Origin: Bacteroidota bacterium | GTDB lineage: Bacteria; Bacteroidota; Bacteroidia; Chitinophagales; Chitinophagaceae | Reading direction: 5' to 3' | NCBI GenBank assembly: GCA_020161435.1 | Contig: JAIUNV010000001.1 | Coordinates: 372,001 to 436,000, forward strand | DNA: 64,000 nucleotides | Shown: positions 1 through 8,739 of the stretch, one piece after another | Layout of the letters: every line of letters begins with the position of its first letter | Position numbering within the stretch: position 1 is the first letter of the stretch | Made by a program: the position numbers and the translations under genes | Notes under the pieces: model-generated | The model's database searches: none | Seen by the model: the letters and a program-made list of their open reading frames with translations, nothing else | What the model was told of the DNA's origin: nothing

Positions 1-426
1 TCGCGGCTCAAATACAACCACCTTGGCAAAAACCTCGAACGCCTTATTGACAAGGCCATGGTAGAAACCGACCCCGAAAAAAAGAGCGGCTTTGCCCATA
101 CCATTGCTCACTACATGAAGCTGGCTTACAGCACCTGGCACAAAGAGCTGGTGCACGACGATGGTATTCGCCAGGAGCTCGATGCCATTACCAAAGGCGA
201 ACTTACTTTTACCAATACGCCATTTGTACGGCACCGTCCCGCCCCTTTCCGCGACGAAGATTCTTACGCCCCCATCAAACGCAACAACAACAAGTACAAG
301 AAAAACCGACCCGGTGGCGGCGGTGGCGGTGGCAACAACCGCAACAATGGTGGCGGTGGCGGCAACCGCAACAACAATGGCGGCGGCGGCAATCGCGGCA
401 AATTCGTACCCAAAAAACGCTACTAA
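1..426 (+). CDS. DUF4290 family protein, C-terminal part (5' end outside window)
   Basis: The reading frame is open from the first base (S-R-L-K-Y-N-H-L-G-K...), so the internal ATG at 58 is not the true start. The helical segment (LGKNLERLIDKAM, then AHYMKLAYSTWHKE) resembles the C-terminal half of DUF4290, a Bacteroidota-restricted family of unknown function. The last ~45 residues are low-complexity: blocks of Gly and Asn broken by Arg/Lys, ending in a basic KFVPKKRY tail. Such Gly/Arg-rich tails often occur in RNA-binding proteins, but that is only a suggestion here. A terminator follows directly. The family call is from memory of the motif pattern. Confidence 0.75.
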   Translation, partial: SRLKYNHLGKNLERLIDKAMVETDPEKKSGFAHTIAHYMKLAYSTWHKELVHDDGIRQELDAITKGELTFTNTPFVRHRPAPFRDEDSYAPIKRNNNKYKKNRPGGGGGGGNNRNNGGGGGNRNNNGGGGNRGKFVPKKRY

Positions 427-449
427 GTCAAACCGCTTTACATCAATAC

Positions 450-485
450 AAAGCCCGATAGCAATTACTATCGGGCTTTATTATT
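450..485 (+). terminator. Intrinsic terminator after the DUF4290 gene
   Basis: An 11-bp perfect stem, AAAGCCCGATA (450-460) with TATCGGGCTTT (469-479), closes an 8-nt loop and is followed by a T/A-rich stretch. The stem also contains the GATAG...CTATC core of a palindrome seen again inside the duplicated half-tRNA near 62.63 kb. Confidence 0.8.
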
Positions 486-614
486 GGGGGCAATCAGCAG
501 TGGTACATAAATGAGCTACCGTTGGGGCTATCACTTGTAGTGGCCTTCGTGCCTCAGGCCAGCTACCCGTTCTATCCCCCTGCCTTTGTGCAGCAGTGCA
601 GGTAGCAGCATAGA

Positions 615-1371
615 CTATTTTACTACTTCAATACTTCTGTATTTGAAAACAGTAGCCGCTTCGGGATTACCTTTTGCTGGAGCAAAACCTGTTGGATAAC
701 CTGCATTGGAAACCACTTGCCCTTTTACTTTTATCGTTAGTGGTAAATGTACTCCATCAAACAAATCATCTGCAACTGTCAAGCGATTGTTGGCCGGCTC
801 CAAATAGTAGTATTCTTTTTCTTTCTTAATGCCTGTAGCGTTTACCGCAGACCATTGTGCACAGGTGCAACTAATGGCATTGAAAGTAAAAGTCATCACG
901 GTATCTTCAGCTGGAAGAAAAGGAATTTCATCTTTTTCGGCAATTCGGACACTGGTAAAACGAAACACTTTTGCTCTGTCAAGTTTCTCTTCTCCTTGAA
1001 TGGTTCCTTTTGGGTAATCCGGCTTTTCATAAAACTGACCTACCACCGTGGCTTTATGTCGTGAAGCATCAAAAAAAATTCAATAACCGCGACAGTGAAT
1101 CATTAGCAGGCTCCAAAAAGATACAATGTGATGCCAAGTCACTGTTCTCGTATTTACGATAGTCTGCAGCTGTAATCCATTGGGCACATGCACAACCCCA
1201 TGCTATGTATCGCAAGTCTAAAGTTGTAACCTGTGGCAATAATGTATTGGAAGGATCAGAAATGTCTTTTTCTACAATCTGATCCATCGTCATTTTGGCC
1301 TGCTCATAAGCCTGCTTTGACTTACAAGCAAAGCCAATACAACACATCATCAACATCACCACTTGCCTCAT
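615..1371 (-). pseudogene. Duplicated-domain lipoprotein split by a +1 frameshift in an A8 tract
   Basis: Two minus-strand frames (1371-1069 and 1046-615) make one protein if one base is removed from the A8 run at 1071-1078; 757 bp minus one is exactly 252 codons. The N-terminus (MRQVVMLMMCCIGFAC) looks like a lipoprotein signal with the lipid Cys at residue 16. The restored protein has two copies of one domain. Copy 1 has CACAQW, FLEPAN, FFD, VVGQFY, DYPKG and AKVFRF; copy 2 has CTCAQW, YLEPAN, LFD, VKGQVV, GYPTG and ATVFKY. The break falls inside copy 1, exactly at the FFD that aligns with LFD of copy 2. This points to a recent frameshift or a homopolymer sequencing error rather than two genes. 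I do not recognise the domain; the Cys-x-Cys-AQW motif is its hallmark. Confidence 0.8.
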
Positions 1372-1392
1372 TGGTAAAGAGTTGAATGCACG

Positions 1393-2757
1393 TTACAATT
1401 CAAACACTTTTCCACCCACCATCACTTCCTGCCGCTGGCTGTCGAAGCTGGCTTTTTGGCCGGTACGCACCGCTGCATTGGTCATGATGCTGGCAATGGA
1501 GTGGTAGTAACCTGCTTCTACAGGGGCGTTGGGTTGCTGCCGGCTGCGAACGCATTCCATCCAGTTGAGCATGTGCATGCTGGTAAGCGGGTCGGCACCC
1601 ATATTGGCTGCTGTAGCTACGGATACGGCTGCAGCCTGTGCATTCAAATCGCTTTCTGGCAGCAGGTTGGGCGCCATACCCATGGCCGCTGCTTCTGCTT
1701 TTTGCAACCCACCCTTCGGCGATACTTTATTGGTGAGCATGTTGAGTTCGCCACCGTTGCTGTAATAAATTTCGCTCATGCCACCTGTACTGTTGTGCAT
1801 GCGGCTGGTAAACACCACCTGAAAACCATTGCGCATGTCATCCGCCGGACCGTAGTCAAAAACGGCCGTCATGGTATCCCAGTTTTGGCGGCCATCTTTC
1901 CAGGCATAAATGCCGCCGTTGGCCACCACACTCCTTGGGTGTTGCAAATCAGTAAACCAATGCACGGTGTCTATCTGGTGGCACATCCACTGGCCGGGCA
2001 TACCCGATGAGTAGGGCCAAAACAAACGGTACTCGAGGTACTTGCGGGGGTCCCATTTTTCAAAAGGACGATTCATGAGGTAGCGTTTCCAATCGGTATC
2101 TCTTTCCTGGCATTGGGCTACCAGCGATGGGCGGCGCCAGCGGCCGGGCTGGTTTACATTCCACACCAGCTCTACCGTGGTAATGGGCCCAAACTGGCCG
2201 CTGCGGATAAACCGGTTGGCCGCATGATAGTTGGGCCCGCTGCGCCGCTGCGAACCCACCTGTACAATTTGCTGGCTGGCCTTAATGGCTTTGAGTGCTG
2301 CCCGGTTATCGGCCATGGTTTCGGCAAATGGTTTTTCTACATACGCATCGCAGCCGGCCTGTACGGCTTCTATGGCATGCAGGGCATGCTGAAAGTCGGC
2401 GGTGCTTACAATCACTGCATCCACACTCTTGCTGCTGTACAAGGCTTCGTTGTTGGCAAATGCTTGGATTGTGGCGTCGTTGTTGTTGGCTTTCAGCCAG
2501 GCCACGCCTTGCTCCCGGCGCAGCTTCCACAAATCGCTGACGGCTACGAGTTCAAAGTTTTGTGCCTGCTGGTGTTGCATAAAGCAGGGGCCCAGCGTGT
2601 CTTTGAATCGGTCAGAAAAGCCCACTACGCCCACCCGCACCCGATCGTTGGCACCGATGATGCGGCGATAGCTGCGGGCACTAAAACCGGCGGCACCCAG
2701 CATCAGCGAGGCACTGGCCATAGAAGAAGCTTTGATAAATTGGCGACGAGATGACAT
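1393..2757 (-). CDS. Gfo/Idh/MocA family oxidoreductase, Tat-exported
   Basis: A 454-residue NAD(P)-dependent sugar oxidoreductase of the Gfo/Idh/MocA fold. The N-terminus has a twin-arginine-type signal (SSRRQFIKASS, then an Ala/Leu-rich segment), so it should be exported folded with its cofactor. A Rossmann segment follows (VRVGVVGFSD, about 40-49), then the family EKP motif at 141-143 (AYVEKPFAE). The GxGxxG of the Rossmann loop is degenerate (GFSDRF), as in several exported members. The C-terminal half is the substrate-binding domain. It lies close to a DUF1080 gene and a GH3 gene on the far side of a repeat block. Substrate unknown; oxidation of a glycoside at C3 is an inference from context. 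Confidence 0.85.
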   Translation of the reverse strand: MSSRRQFIKASSMASASLMLGAAGFSARSYRRIIGANDRVRVGVVGFSDRFKDTLGPCFMQHQQAQNFELVAVSDLWKLRREQGVAWLKANNNDATIQAFANNEALYSSKSVDAVIVSTADFQHALHAIEAVQAGCDAYVEKPFAETMADNRAALKAIKASQQIVQVGSQRRSGPNYHAANRFIRSGQFGPITTVELVWNVNQPGRWRRPSLVAQCQERDTDWKRYLMNRPFEKWDPRKYLEYRLFWPYSSGMPGQWMCHQIDTVHWFTDLQHPRSVVANGGIYAWKDGRQNWDTMTAVFDYGPADDMRNGFQVVFTSRMHNSTGGMSEIYYSNGGELNMLTNKVSPKGGLQKAEAAAMGMAPNLLPESDLNAQAAAVSVATAANMGADPLTSMHMLNWMECVRSRQQPNAPVEAGYYHSIASIMTNAAVRTGQKASFDSQRQEVMVGGKVFEL

Positions 2758-2774
2758 GTGGTAGAGGTTTTTCT

Positions 2775-2798
2775 GTCGCAGGCCTCCCGGCCTGTGAC
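2775..2798. repeat. REP-like palindrome, left flank of the RAYT gene
   Basis: GTCGCAGGCCTCCCGGCCTG followed by TGAC forms an imperfect palindrome (CAGGCC/GGCCTG) just past the transposase stop codon. It is the same unit, in the same orientation, as the copies at 3422-3447 and 3568-3593. Confidence 0.75.
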
Positions 2799-2818
2799 AA
2801 GCTGGTTACTAATCGTTT

Positions 2819-3379
2819 TTATTCATTCAAAAATGAAATGGATAAAGGTCCTTGTTGGCGTGACCGACAATAATCGGCTGCACTGCTATACAGCCACTCT
2901 TGTGGTTCCGCCACAAACCCTGCTTTCACAGGATTTGAATGTACATAGTTTAGTCGTGATACATACATGGCTGCATTCTCCAATTGAATGGGGTGATTTT
3001 CATGTTGCCAAAACTGAAATCGATGTGTACTCCTGTTTTGCTCTCCATATTTCTCGAACTCATTCAACATCCAATGCTTTCGGCTTTCCTGCGGATGATT
3101 GACAATTGCATCGATGATTTTCATGGCTGTATAGCTTTTTATTTCTTTCAGCACAGCAGCAGGCTTATGCGGCTCAGTACATGAAAAAATTAAATGCAGG
3201 TGGTTGGTCATGAGTACCCAGCCATGAATTTGCATGCCTTTGTTTTGCTGGCTGAACCGAATGCTGTCCAGCAGTATGTTTCTATAGATATCTCTGGTAA
3301 AAACATCTATCCAGCCAACTACAGTACTAGTGCTGAAATAAATGGCATTTGCATTCCGGAATTTGTATTGCTGACTCAT
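2819..3379 (-). CDS. REP-associated tyrosine transposase (RAYT, Y1-transposase fold)
   Basis: A 186-residue member of the IS200-like/TnpA_REP superfamily of single-strand HUH endonucleases. The metal-binding HUH motif appears as His-Leu-His in MTNHLHLIF (residues 60-62). The likely catalytic Tyr is in RLNYVHSNPVKAG (Tyr145), the typical RAYT signature. In known systems these domesticated transposases act on extragenic REP palindromes instead of mobilising themselves. REP-like palindromes flank this gene on both sides, with further inverted copies up to 5.6 kb, as expected for a RAYT with its substrates. No IS ends or target duplication are visible, so it is probably a single-copy housekeeping-type RAYT. 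Confidence 0.85.
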   Translation of the reverse strand: MSQQYKFRNANAIYFSTSTVVGWIDVFTRDIYRNILLDSIRFSQQNKGMQIHGWVLMTNHLHLIFSCTEPHKPAAVLKEIKSYTAMKIIDAIVNHPQESRKHWMLNEFEKYGEQNRSTHRFQFWQHENHPIQLENAAMYVSRLNYVHSNPVKAGFVAEPQEWLYSSAADYCRSRQQGPLSISFLNE

Positions 3380-3418
3380 GTGTTGGTGTGTTATGTGTTA
3401 TGGGTGAAAATGGTACGT

Positions 3419-3710
3419 TTCTATCGCAGGCCTCCCGGCCTGTGATAGCCTGTTACTAGAGCTATATTTTGTTGCGGTTGCATAACTGTGAAGGGGTTGA
3501 ATGAGTAAGCTGAGTAACGTGTTGTCACTGGCCGGGAGGCCAGCGACAGTTATTGCAATTCTGGTTCTATCGCAGGCCTCCGTGCCTGTGATGGCCTGTT
3601 ACTAGAGCTATATTTTGATGCGGTTGCATAACTGTAAAGGGGTTGAATGAGTAAGCTGAGTAACGTGTTGTCACTGGCCGGGAGGCCAGCGACAGTTATT
3701 GCAATTCCTG
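3419..3710. repeat. 146-bp tandem duplication carrying paired REP-like palindromes
   Basis: Unit 1 (3419-3564) and unit 2 (3565-3710) are nearly identical with a 146-bp period. Each holds a REP-like palindrome in one orientation near its start (3422-3447, 3568-3593) and an inverted one near its end (3524-3547, 3670-3693), a BIME-like arrangement. Unit 2 runs into the 3' end of the DUF1080 gene: the last codons and stop lie inside it, so the duplication copied the gene end. It also accounts for the ~315 bp between the RAYT start and that gene; no other gene is seen there. Confidence 0.85.
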
Positions 3711-5048
3711 CACTTTCAAACTGCGGTAACTCACTTTGTTGCCGTGGTCTTGCAGCAGCAGGCGGCCATAGGCTGCCATGCCAAACTGGGGCCAAGCGGC
3801 ATACTTGCTGCGGGCTACCAAGGCGTAGTAGTAAGGCGTGCCTCGTTGGTACTCCAGCAGCTTCCAGCCATTGAGCCAGTGTTCTACGCGGTTGTCGGGG
3901 TGTACCACAATCATGCCGCGGTTCCACTCACCAATGTTGCGGCGGGCACGGGTCTCCCGCAACGATGGAATCAGATCGTACAAAGAAGCCAACGTGCGGT
4001 TGCCAATGCTGCCCATTTTGGCATCGGGATGTTTGTCATCATCCAAAATCTGATACTCCAAACCAATGGCCGAGCCACTGTTGTTTTCTCTTTCGGTCAC
4101 AAAATATTTTACGCCACTATTGGCACCTTCACTCAGTTTAAAATCAAACTGGAAAATGAATGCTTTGAACGTATCGATGCTGACAATGTCGCCACCGTTG
4201 GTGCTTTCGCCACCATCAGAGGGCAGCACAGTGAGTTCGCCGTTGGCTATTTGCCAGCCCTTTTCAGGAAAAGCATTTTTGTAGGCGCCCCGCCAGCCAT
4301 TGTTGGTTTGCCCATCCCACAGCAGGCGAACCCCATTCTTTTTTTCGGCTGCACTCAATTGGTTGGGCAGCAGGTTTACCACAAACACATTTCCAAGTGG
4401 GGTAGGTTGCAGGTTTTTTTCGCGGATGCGAATGTTGCGCCACATGATTTTTTTACCAGCATCGGCAGGCTTGTTGATGCTGTGCACCTGAAGCGCAATA
4501 AAGCCCCGCAACGTTACATCGTCTACAATGCTGGCCGCTTCTTTGCCGTTCACAAATGTGCGGATGTTGGTACCAATACATTCGATGCGGCACTTGTTCC
4601 AGCTGCCATGTTTGTACTGCGGTTTGGCGGCAGGATTGAGGTCGAGTGGATAGAGCCAGTCGCGGCGGGCTTCATCATAAATACCGCCGGTCCATGCCCG
4701 TGGCGATGGATCAATTTCAAACTGGTAACCATGCACCCTTCCATTCATGTAGTCGGGTTTGCTTTCGCTGCGAAACTGTACCCCCGAGTTCATTTGACTG
4801 TCGAGTTTGAATTCGAATTCGAGGATAAAATCGCTATAGGTTTTGCCGGTGATTAAAAAAGAGTTGGGTTCGCCATACACGGTTTCGCCCACAATCACTC
4901 CATTGTGCACCGTGTATTTTGCCTTGCCATTGAGTTGTTGCCAGCCTTGTAAATTGTTGCCATTGAAGAGGGGCGTCCAGCCATCTTGCTGCGCCAAACT
5001 ACTCAGCATAAAAGAGGTGCTGAGCAGCAGTAAAAAAAGTTGTTTCAT
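3696..5048 (-). CDS. Exported protein with two DUF1080 (3-keto-disaccharide hydrolase) domains
   Basis: Start taken at ATG 5048 because it opens a clear signal peptide ([20 protein letters not shown]); a longer frame to 5165 would only add repeat-derived sequence. The 450-residue product has two tandem beta-sandwich domains of the DUF1080/PF06439 type: the first with [22 protein letters not shown] and [11 protein letters not shown], the second with [21 protein letters not shown] and GLEYQILDD. Pfam now names this family 3-keto-disaccharide hydrolase. It probably acts in the periplasm on oxidised glycosides, together with the exported oxidoreductases nearby and the GH3 enzyme. Substrate not deducible. 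Confidence 0.85.
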   Translation of the reverse strand: MKQLFLLLLSTSFMLSSLAQQDGWTPLFNGNNLQGWQQLNGKAKYTVHNGVIVGETVYGEPNSFLITGKTYSDFILEFEFKLDSQMNSGVQFRSESKPDYMNGRVHGYQFEIDPSPRAWTGGIYDEARRDWLYPLDLNPAAKPQYKHGSWNKCRIECIGTNIRTFVNGKEAASIVDDVTLRGFIALQVHSINKPADAGKKIMWRNIRIREKNLQPTPLGNVFVVNLLPNQLSAAEKKNGVRLLWDGQTNNGWRGAYKNAFPEKGWQIANGELTVLPSDGGESTNGGDIVSIDTFKAFIFQFDFKLSEGANSGVKYFVTERENNSGSAIGLEYQILDDDKHPDAKMGSIGNRTLASLYDLIPSLRETRARRNIGEWNRGMIVVHPDNRVEHWLNGWKLLEYQRGTPYYYALVARSKYAAWPQFGMAAYGRLLLQDHGNKVSYRSLKVQELQ

Positions 5049-5824
5049 ACGGGTTGCTTGTGCGGAGGAAAAGTACCGAACAAATTTGAGAATGAGCTCA
5101 TGAAGGGGGGATGTCAGAAGAGGGGAGTTATTTGCCTTTGGCAAATGAGGTAATAAGTTTCGCACAACTTGTCCCGCAGCAGGCGGGAGAGGACACAGAA
5201 CTCTCGGAGATATATTAATACATCAGCGAAAATCCTGTGTATTCATCTGTGCAAATCCGCGTACAATAGACAACATTTTTTAAGCCACAAATGCACAGAT
5301 TACAATGACAGTTTTTTCTCATGAATCTGTGTATATGCGGCGAGTAATCAAATACAATAAAGTAACGGGTACTCACAGGCCGGGAGGCCTGCGAGAGAAG
5401 TGATATTTTAATACATCAGCGAAAACCCTGTGTATTTATCAGTGCAAATCCGCGTACAATAGACAACATTTTTTAAGCCACAAATGCACAGATTACAATG
5501 ACAGTTTTTTTCTCATGAATCTGTGTATATGCGGCGAGTAATCAAATACAATAAAGTAACGGGTACTCACAGGCCGGGAGGCCTGCGAGAGAAGTGATAT
5601 TTTAATACATCAGCGAAACTCCTTTATTCATCTGTGCAAATCCGCGTCCCATAAAATGGTTGGTGGTAGATGGTTGGTAGTTGATAGAAATACATCCGTG
5701 AAAATCCGTTTTCATCCTTTCAATCTGTGTCCTGTCGACTTTGCGTTGTAAGACATTTATTGACATACATCAATCCAACCCACCGGCTTTGCCTGCTAAT
5801 TTGTGCAGCTAAACAACACAACAC
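5049..5824. repeat. Repeat-filled gap with a ~193-bp tandem duplication
   Basis: No credible gene. A hairpin (ATTTGCCTTTGGCAAAT, 5130-5146) belongs to a family found in other gaps of the window. From 5218 a unit of 193-194 bp repeats: copy 1 5218-5410, copy 2 5411-5604, and a partial third copy from 5605. Each full unit ends with a REP-like palindrome (CTCACAGGCCGGGAGGCCTG..., at 5372-5395 and 5566-5589), matching inverted copies beside the RAYT gene. The final ~150 bp hold phrases such as AAATCCGCGTCCC common to other gaps. Confidence 0.85.
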
Positions 5825-8167
5825 ATGCGATTGATTGCAATGGCCGGCTGCCTGCTGCTGTCGGCACTGGTGGCACAGGCACAGCCCGCTGTTTCGGCCA
5901 AAGCCGCTGCACTGGTAGCCCAAATGAGCCTCGAAGAAAAAGCCCGCCTGGTAGTAGGCATGGGCATGAACATTCCCGGCTTACCCAACATGAGCAACGG
6001 CCCTACTGTAGGCCAAACCATGGACAAAGTGCCCGGTGCTGCCGGTACTACTTTTGCCATTCCCCGCCTCGGTTTGCGCACCACCGTGGTAGCCGATGGA
6101 CCTGCCGGTGTACGCATTGCCCCTATACGTGAGGGTGATAAAAACAAAACCTACTACTGCACGGCTTTTCCTATCGCTACGCTGATTGCCAGCAGTTGGG
6201 ATACCACACTGGCAGCCAATATTGGCAAGGCCATGGGCAATGAACTCAAAAGCTATGGCATGGATGTGTTGCTGGCGCCAGCCCTCAACATACACCGCAA
6301 CCCACTCGGTGGCCGCAACTTTGAATACTACAGCGAAGACCCTATCGTCAGCGGATTTATGACGTCGGCAATGGTGAATGGTATTGAAAGCAATGGCGTA
6401 GGTACCAGCATCAAACATTATGCCGCCAACAATCAGGAAACCAACCGCAACCAGGTAAATACCATTGTGAGTGAACGGGCCCTGCGGGAAATATACCTGC
6501 GGGGTTTTGAAATAGCCGTGAAGCAAGCACAACCCTGGACGGTGATGAGCAGCTACAACCGTATCAATGGTGTGTCGGCGTCGCACAGCTACGAACTGCT
6601 CACCAGTATTTTGCGCAAAGAGTGGGGCTTTAAAGGCATGGTAATGACCGACTGGTTTGGCGGCTACGATGCGGTAGCACAAATGCAAGCAGGTAACGAT
6701 CTGCTGATGCCCGGCACACCCAATCAGGTAAAAGACATAATAACCGCTGTTGAAAACGGCAAACTCTCTATGGCTGTGCTCAATGAAAATGCCGGCCGTA
6801 TCACCGATTATATTTTGCGGACGCCATCGCAGCAAGGCTTTGCTTTCAACAATGCGCCTGATTTAACAACCCACGCAGCTATTGCCCGACAGGCTGCTGC
6901 CGAAGGCATGGTGCTCTTGCAAAACAAAGCACAAGCTTTGCCCCTGCCTGCAAGCGTGAAAAGCATTGCAGCCTTTGGCAATACCTCATACGATTTTATA
7001 GCCGGTGGTACCGGTAGCGGCGATGTAAACGAAGCCTACACCGTAAGCCTGGCCGAAGGATTGCGCAATGCAGGCTATACTTTGGATGCCACGCTGCAAC
7101 AGCAATACACACAATACATTGCCGATGCCAAAGCCAAACAACCCGCCAAGAAATTCTTTTTTGAACTGCCGCCACCCATTGCCGAAATGCCCATCGACCA
7201 TGCCCTGCTGGAAGCAAAAGCCAACAGCTGCGATGTAGCATTTGTAACCATCGGCCGCAATGCCGGTGAGTTTCAAGACCGGCAGCAGCCCAACGATTTT
7301 GACCTCACCACTGCAGAGCAAAACCTACTGCAGCAGGTAGCCACAGCCTTTCATGCCAAGGGTAAAAAAATGATTGTGATACTCAACATTGGTGGGGTGA
7401 TTGAAACGGCCAGCTGGCGCCAACATGCCGATGCCATTTTGCTGGCCTGGCAGGGCGGGCAAGAAGGCGGCAATGCCGTAGCCGATATTCTCAAAGGCAA
7501 AGTGAATCCATCGGGCAAGCTCACCACTTCGTTTCCGTTGCAATATGCCGATGTGCCTTCGGCCAAGAACTTTCCTGGCATAGAGCTGAGTCAGGAAGAA
7601 GTGAAAAGTTCCTTTGGCATGAGCATGGGCAAGCCTTCGGAAGTAACCTACGAAGAAGGTATTTATGTAGGCTACCGCTACTATCAAACCTTTGGCAAGC
7701 CGGTAGCTTTTCCCTTTGGTTTTGGACTGTCGTACAGCCAGTTTCACATCAGCAAGCTGGTGCTGAGCCAATCACAATTTAAAGGCAGCATTACCGCTAC
7801 TGTAACGGTTACCAACACGGGCAAAGTATCGGGCAAAGAAGTGGTGCAGCTGTACCTGAGTGCTCCGGCCCGTGCCATGCACAAGCCCGGTATGGAGCTG
7901 AAAACATTTGCCAAAACCAAACTGCTGCAACCCGGCGAAACGCAAACGCTGCGGTTTACCCTGCAGCCCAAAGACCTGGCTAGTTTTGATACGCAGCAAA
8001 CCGCCTGGGTGGCCGAGCAAGGCACGTACATTGTGCATGCGGGCAATGCGGTGAACAGCATACACCAGCGGGTAAGTTTTACCTTGCCCACCAGCTTGCT
8101 GGTAGAGCAATGCCAAAAAGTATTGGTACCTCAGCGGGCCATCAACGAATTGCAACCGCCCCGGTAA
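5825..8167 (+). CDS. Glycoside hydrolase family 3 beta-glucosidase, secreted
   Basis: A 780-residue GH3 enzyme. The signal peptide is residues 1-20 (MRLIAMAGCLLLSALVAQAQ). The N-terminal TIM-barrel domain shows ADGPAGVR (90-97), GGRNFEYYSEDP (162-173), KHYAANNQE (197-205) and the nucleophile region GMVMTDWFGG (271-280; Asp276 is the expected nucleophile). A middle (beta/alpha)6 sandwich and a C-terminal fibronectin-III-like domain (EVVQLYLSAPA, PGETQTLRF) complete the usual three-domain order. It should release terminal beta-linked glucose or a related sugar in the periplasm. It lies ~0.8 kb downstream of the DUF1080 gene, in the opposite direction. The exact linkage cannot be read from sequence. 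Confidence 0.93.
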   Translation: MRLIAMAGCLLLSALVAQAQPAVSAKAAALVAQMSLEEKARLVVGMGMNIPGLPNMSNGPTVGQTMDKVPGAAGTTFAIPRLGLRTTVVADGPAGVRIAPIREGDKNKTYYCTAFPIATLIASSWDTTLAANIGKAMGNELKSYGMDVLLAPALNIHRNPLGGRNFEYYSEDPIVSGFMTSAMVNGIESNGVGTSIKHYAANNQETNRNQVNTIVSERALREIYLRGFEIAVKQAQPWTVMSSYNRINGVSASHSYELLTSILRKEWGFKGMVMTDWFGGYDAVAQMQAGNDLLMPGTPNQVKDIITAVENGKLSMAVLNENAGRITDYILRTPSQQGFAFNNAPDLTTHAAIARQAAAEGMVLLQNKAQALPLPASVKSIAAFGNTSYDFIAGGTGSGDVNEAYTVSLAEGLRNAGYTLDATLQQQYTQYIADAKAKQPAKKFFFELPPPIAEMPIDHALLEAKANSCDVAFVTIGRNAGEFQDRQQPNDFDLTTAEQNLLQQVATAFHAKGKKMIVILNIGGVIETASWRQHADAILLAWQGGQEGGNAVADILKGKVNPSGKLTTSFPLQYADVPSAKNFPGIELSQEEVKSSFGMSMGKPSEVTYEEGIYVGYRYYQTFGKPVAFPFGFGLSYSQFHISKLVLSQSQFKGSITATVTVTNTGKVSGKEVVQLYLSAPARAMHKPGMELKTFAKTKLLQPGETQTLRFTLQPKDLASFDTQQTAWVAEQGTYIVHAGNAVNSIHQRVSFTLPTSLLVEQCQKVLVPQRAINELQPPR

Positions 8168-8240
8168 ACCTAATTGCAGGTGTGTATTTTCTACAACGGC
8201 TGTTGCGCAGGCAATGGCCGTTTTTTGTTGGTGTGGTGGT

Positions 8241-8248
8241 TAACTTTG
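8241..8248 (+). promoter_or_regulatory. -7 promoter element (TAACTTTG) of vsr
   Basis: A perfect match to the Bacteroidota -7 consensus TAnnTTTG, ending 5 nt before the ATG at 8254. Transcription would begin at or next to the start codon, giving a leaderless mRNA. No convincing -33 TTG at the usual spacing. Confidence 0.5.
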
Positions 8249-8253
8249 GTGGT

Positions 8254-8667
8254 ATGGCAGATGTGCATGATGCACTTACCCGCAGTAAAAACATGCGGGC
8301 AATCAAAAACAAAAACACAAAGCCGGAAATACTAGTCCGCAAATTTTTGCATGCACATGGCTATCGGTTTCGCCTGCATGTAACCAACCTGCCGGGGAAA
8401 CCGGATATAGTGCTGCCTAAATACAAAACAGCCATTTTCATCCAAGGATGTTTCTGGCACAGGCATCAGCCTTGTAAGTATTACAGCCTGCCGAAAACCC
8501 GCACCGATTGGTGGGCGAAAAAAATAGGCCGCAACCAAACCAACGACAGCCAAAAGCAAGCCGCTTTATCAGCACTGGGCTGGAAAGTACTCGTTGTGTG
8601 GGAATGTGAACTCAAGCCGGTGCATCTCACCAACACATTCGCCAAACTTCTTTGGACGCTTTCCTGA
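8254..8667 (+). CDS. vsr: Very short patch repair endonuclease (Vsr)
   Basis: The start is taken at ATG 8254, just after a -7 element; the frame upstream only reads through the end of the GH3 gene. The 137-residue product fits Vsr: TKPE with Glu25, GKPDIVLP with Asp51, IQGCFWHRH with His69/His71, CKYYSLPKTRTDWWAKKI and NQTND. Asp51 and Glu25 match the numbering I recall for E. coli Vsr. Vsr nicks 5' of the T in T:G mismatches arising from deamination of 5-methylcytosine in Dcm-type sites (CTWGG). The Dcm-type methyltransferase 0.3 kb downstream would create exactly those lesions, so the pairing is functionally coherent. Confidence 0.93.
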   Translation: MADVHDALTRSKNMRAIKNKNTKPEILVRKFLHAHGYRFRLHVTNLPGKPDIVLPKYKTAIFIQGCFWHRHQPCKYYSLPKTRTDWWAKKIGRNQTNDSQKQAALSALGWKVLVVWECELKPVHLTNTFAKLLWTLS

Positions 8668-8692
8668 TGTCGGAAAGCAATTTCTGCAACGT

Positions 8693-8719
8693 GACTTAAA
8701 AGCCAACGGACTTTAAGTC
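8693..8719. promoter_or_regulatory. C-box-like operators upstream of the R-M controller gene
   Basis: GACTTTAAGTC (8709-8719) is a perfect GACTnnnAGTC palindrome, the half-operator type bound by restriction-modification controller (C) proteins. A weaker copy, GACTTAAAAG, lies at 8693-8702. Both sit 20-47 bp before the regulator's ATG at 8740 and in front of a -7-like CCAATTTG (8727-8734). Together they could also fold as a GTGACTTAAA...TTTAAGTCAC hairpin, but there is no T-run, so an operator is favoured over a vsr terminator. Confidence 0.55.
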
Positions 8720-8739
8720 ACATATTCCAATTTGCCTGG

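Noticed and set aside
3699..4856. Long plus-strand frame opposite the DUF1080 gene
   Set aside because: It is antisense to a gene with a signal peptide and clear domains, and its product has no recognisable features.
5218..5610. CRISPR array
   Set aside because: The repeat period is 193-194 bp and the units are fully repeated with no unique spacers; no cas genes are nearby.
8691..8721. Intrinsic terminator of vsr
   Set aside because: The dyad has no T-run after it; its GACTnnnAGTC form and position before the controller gene favour an operator.
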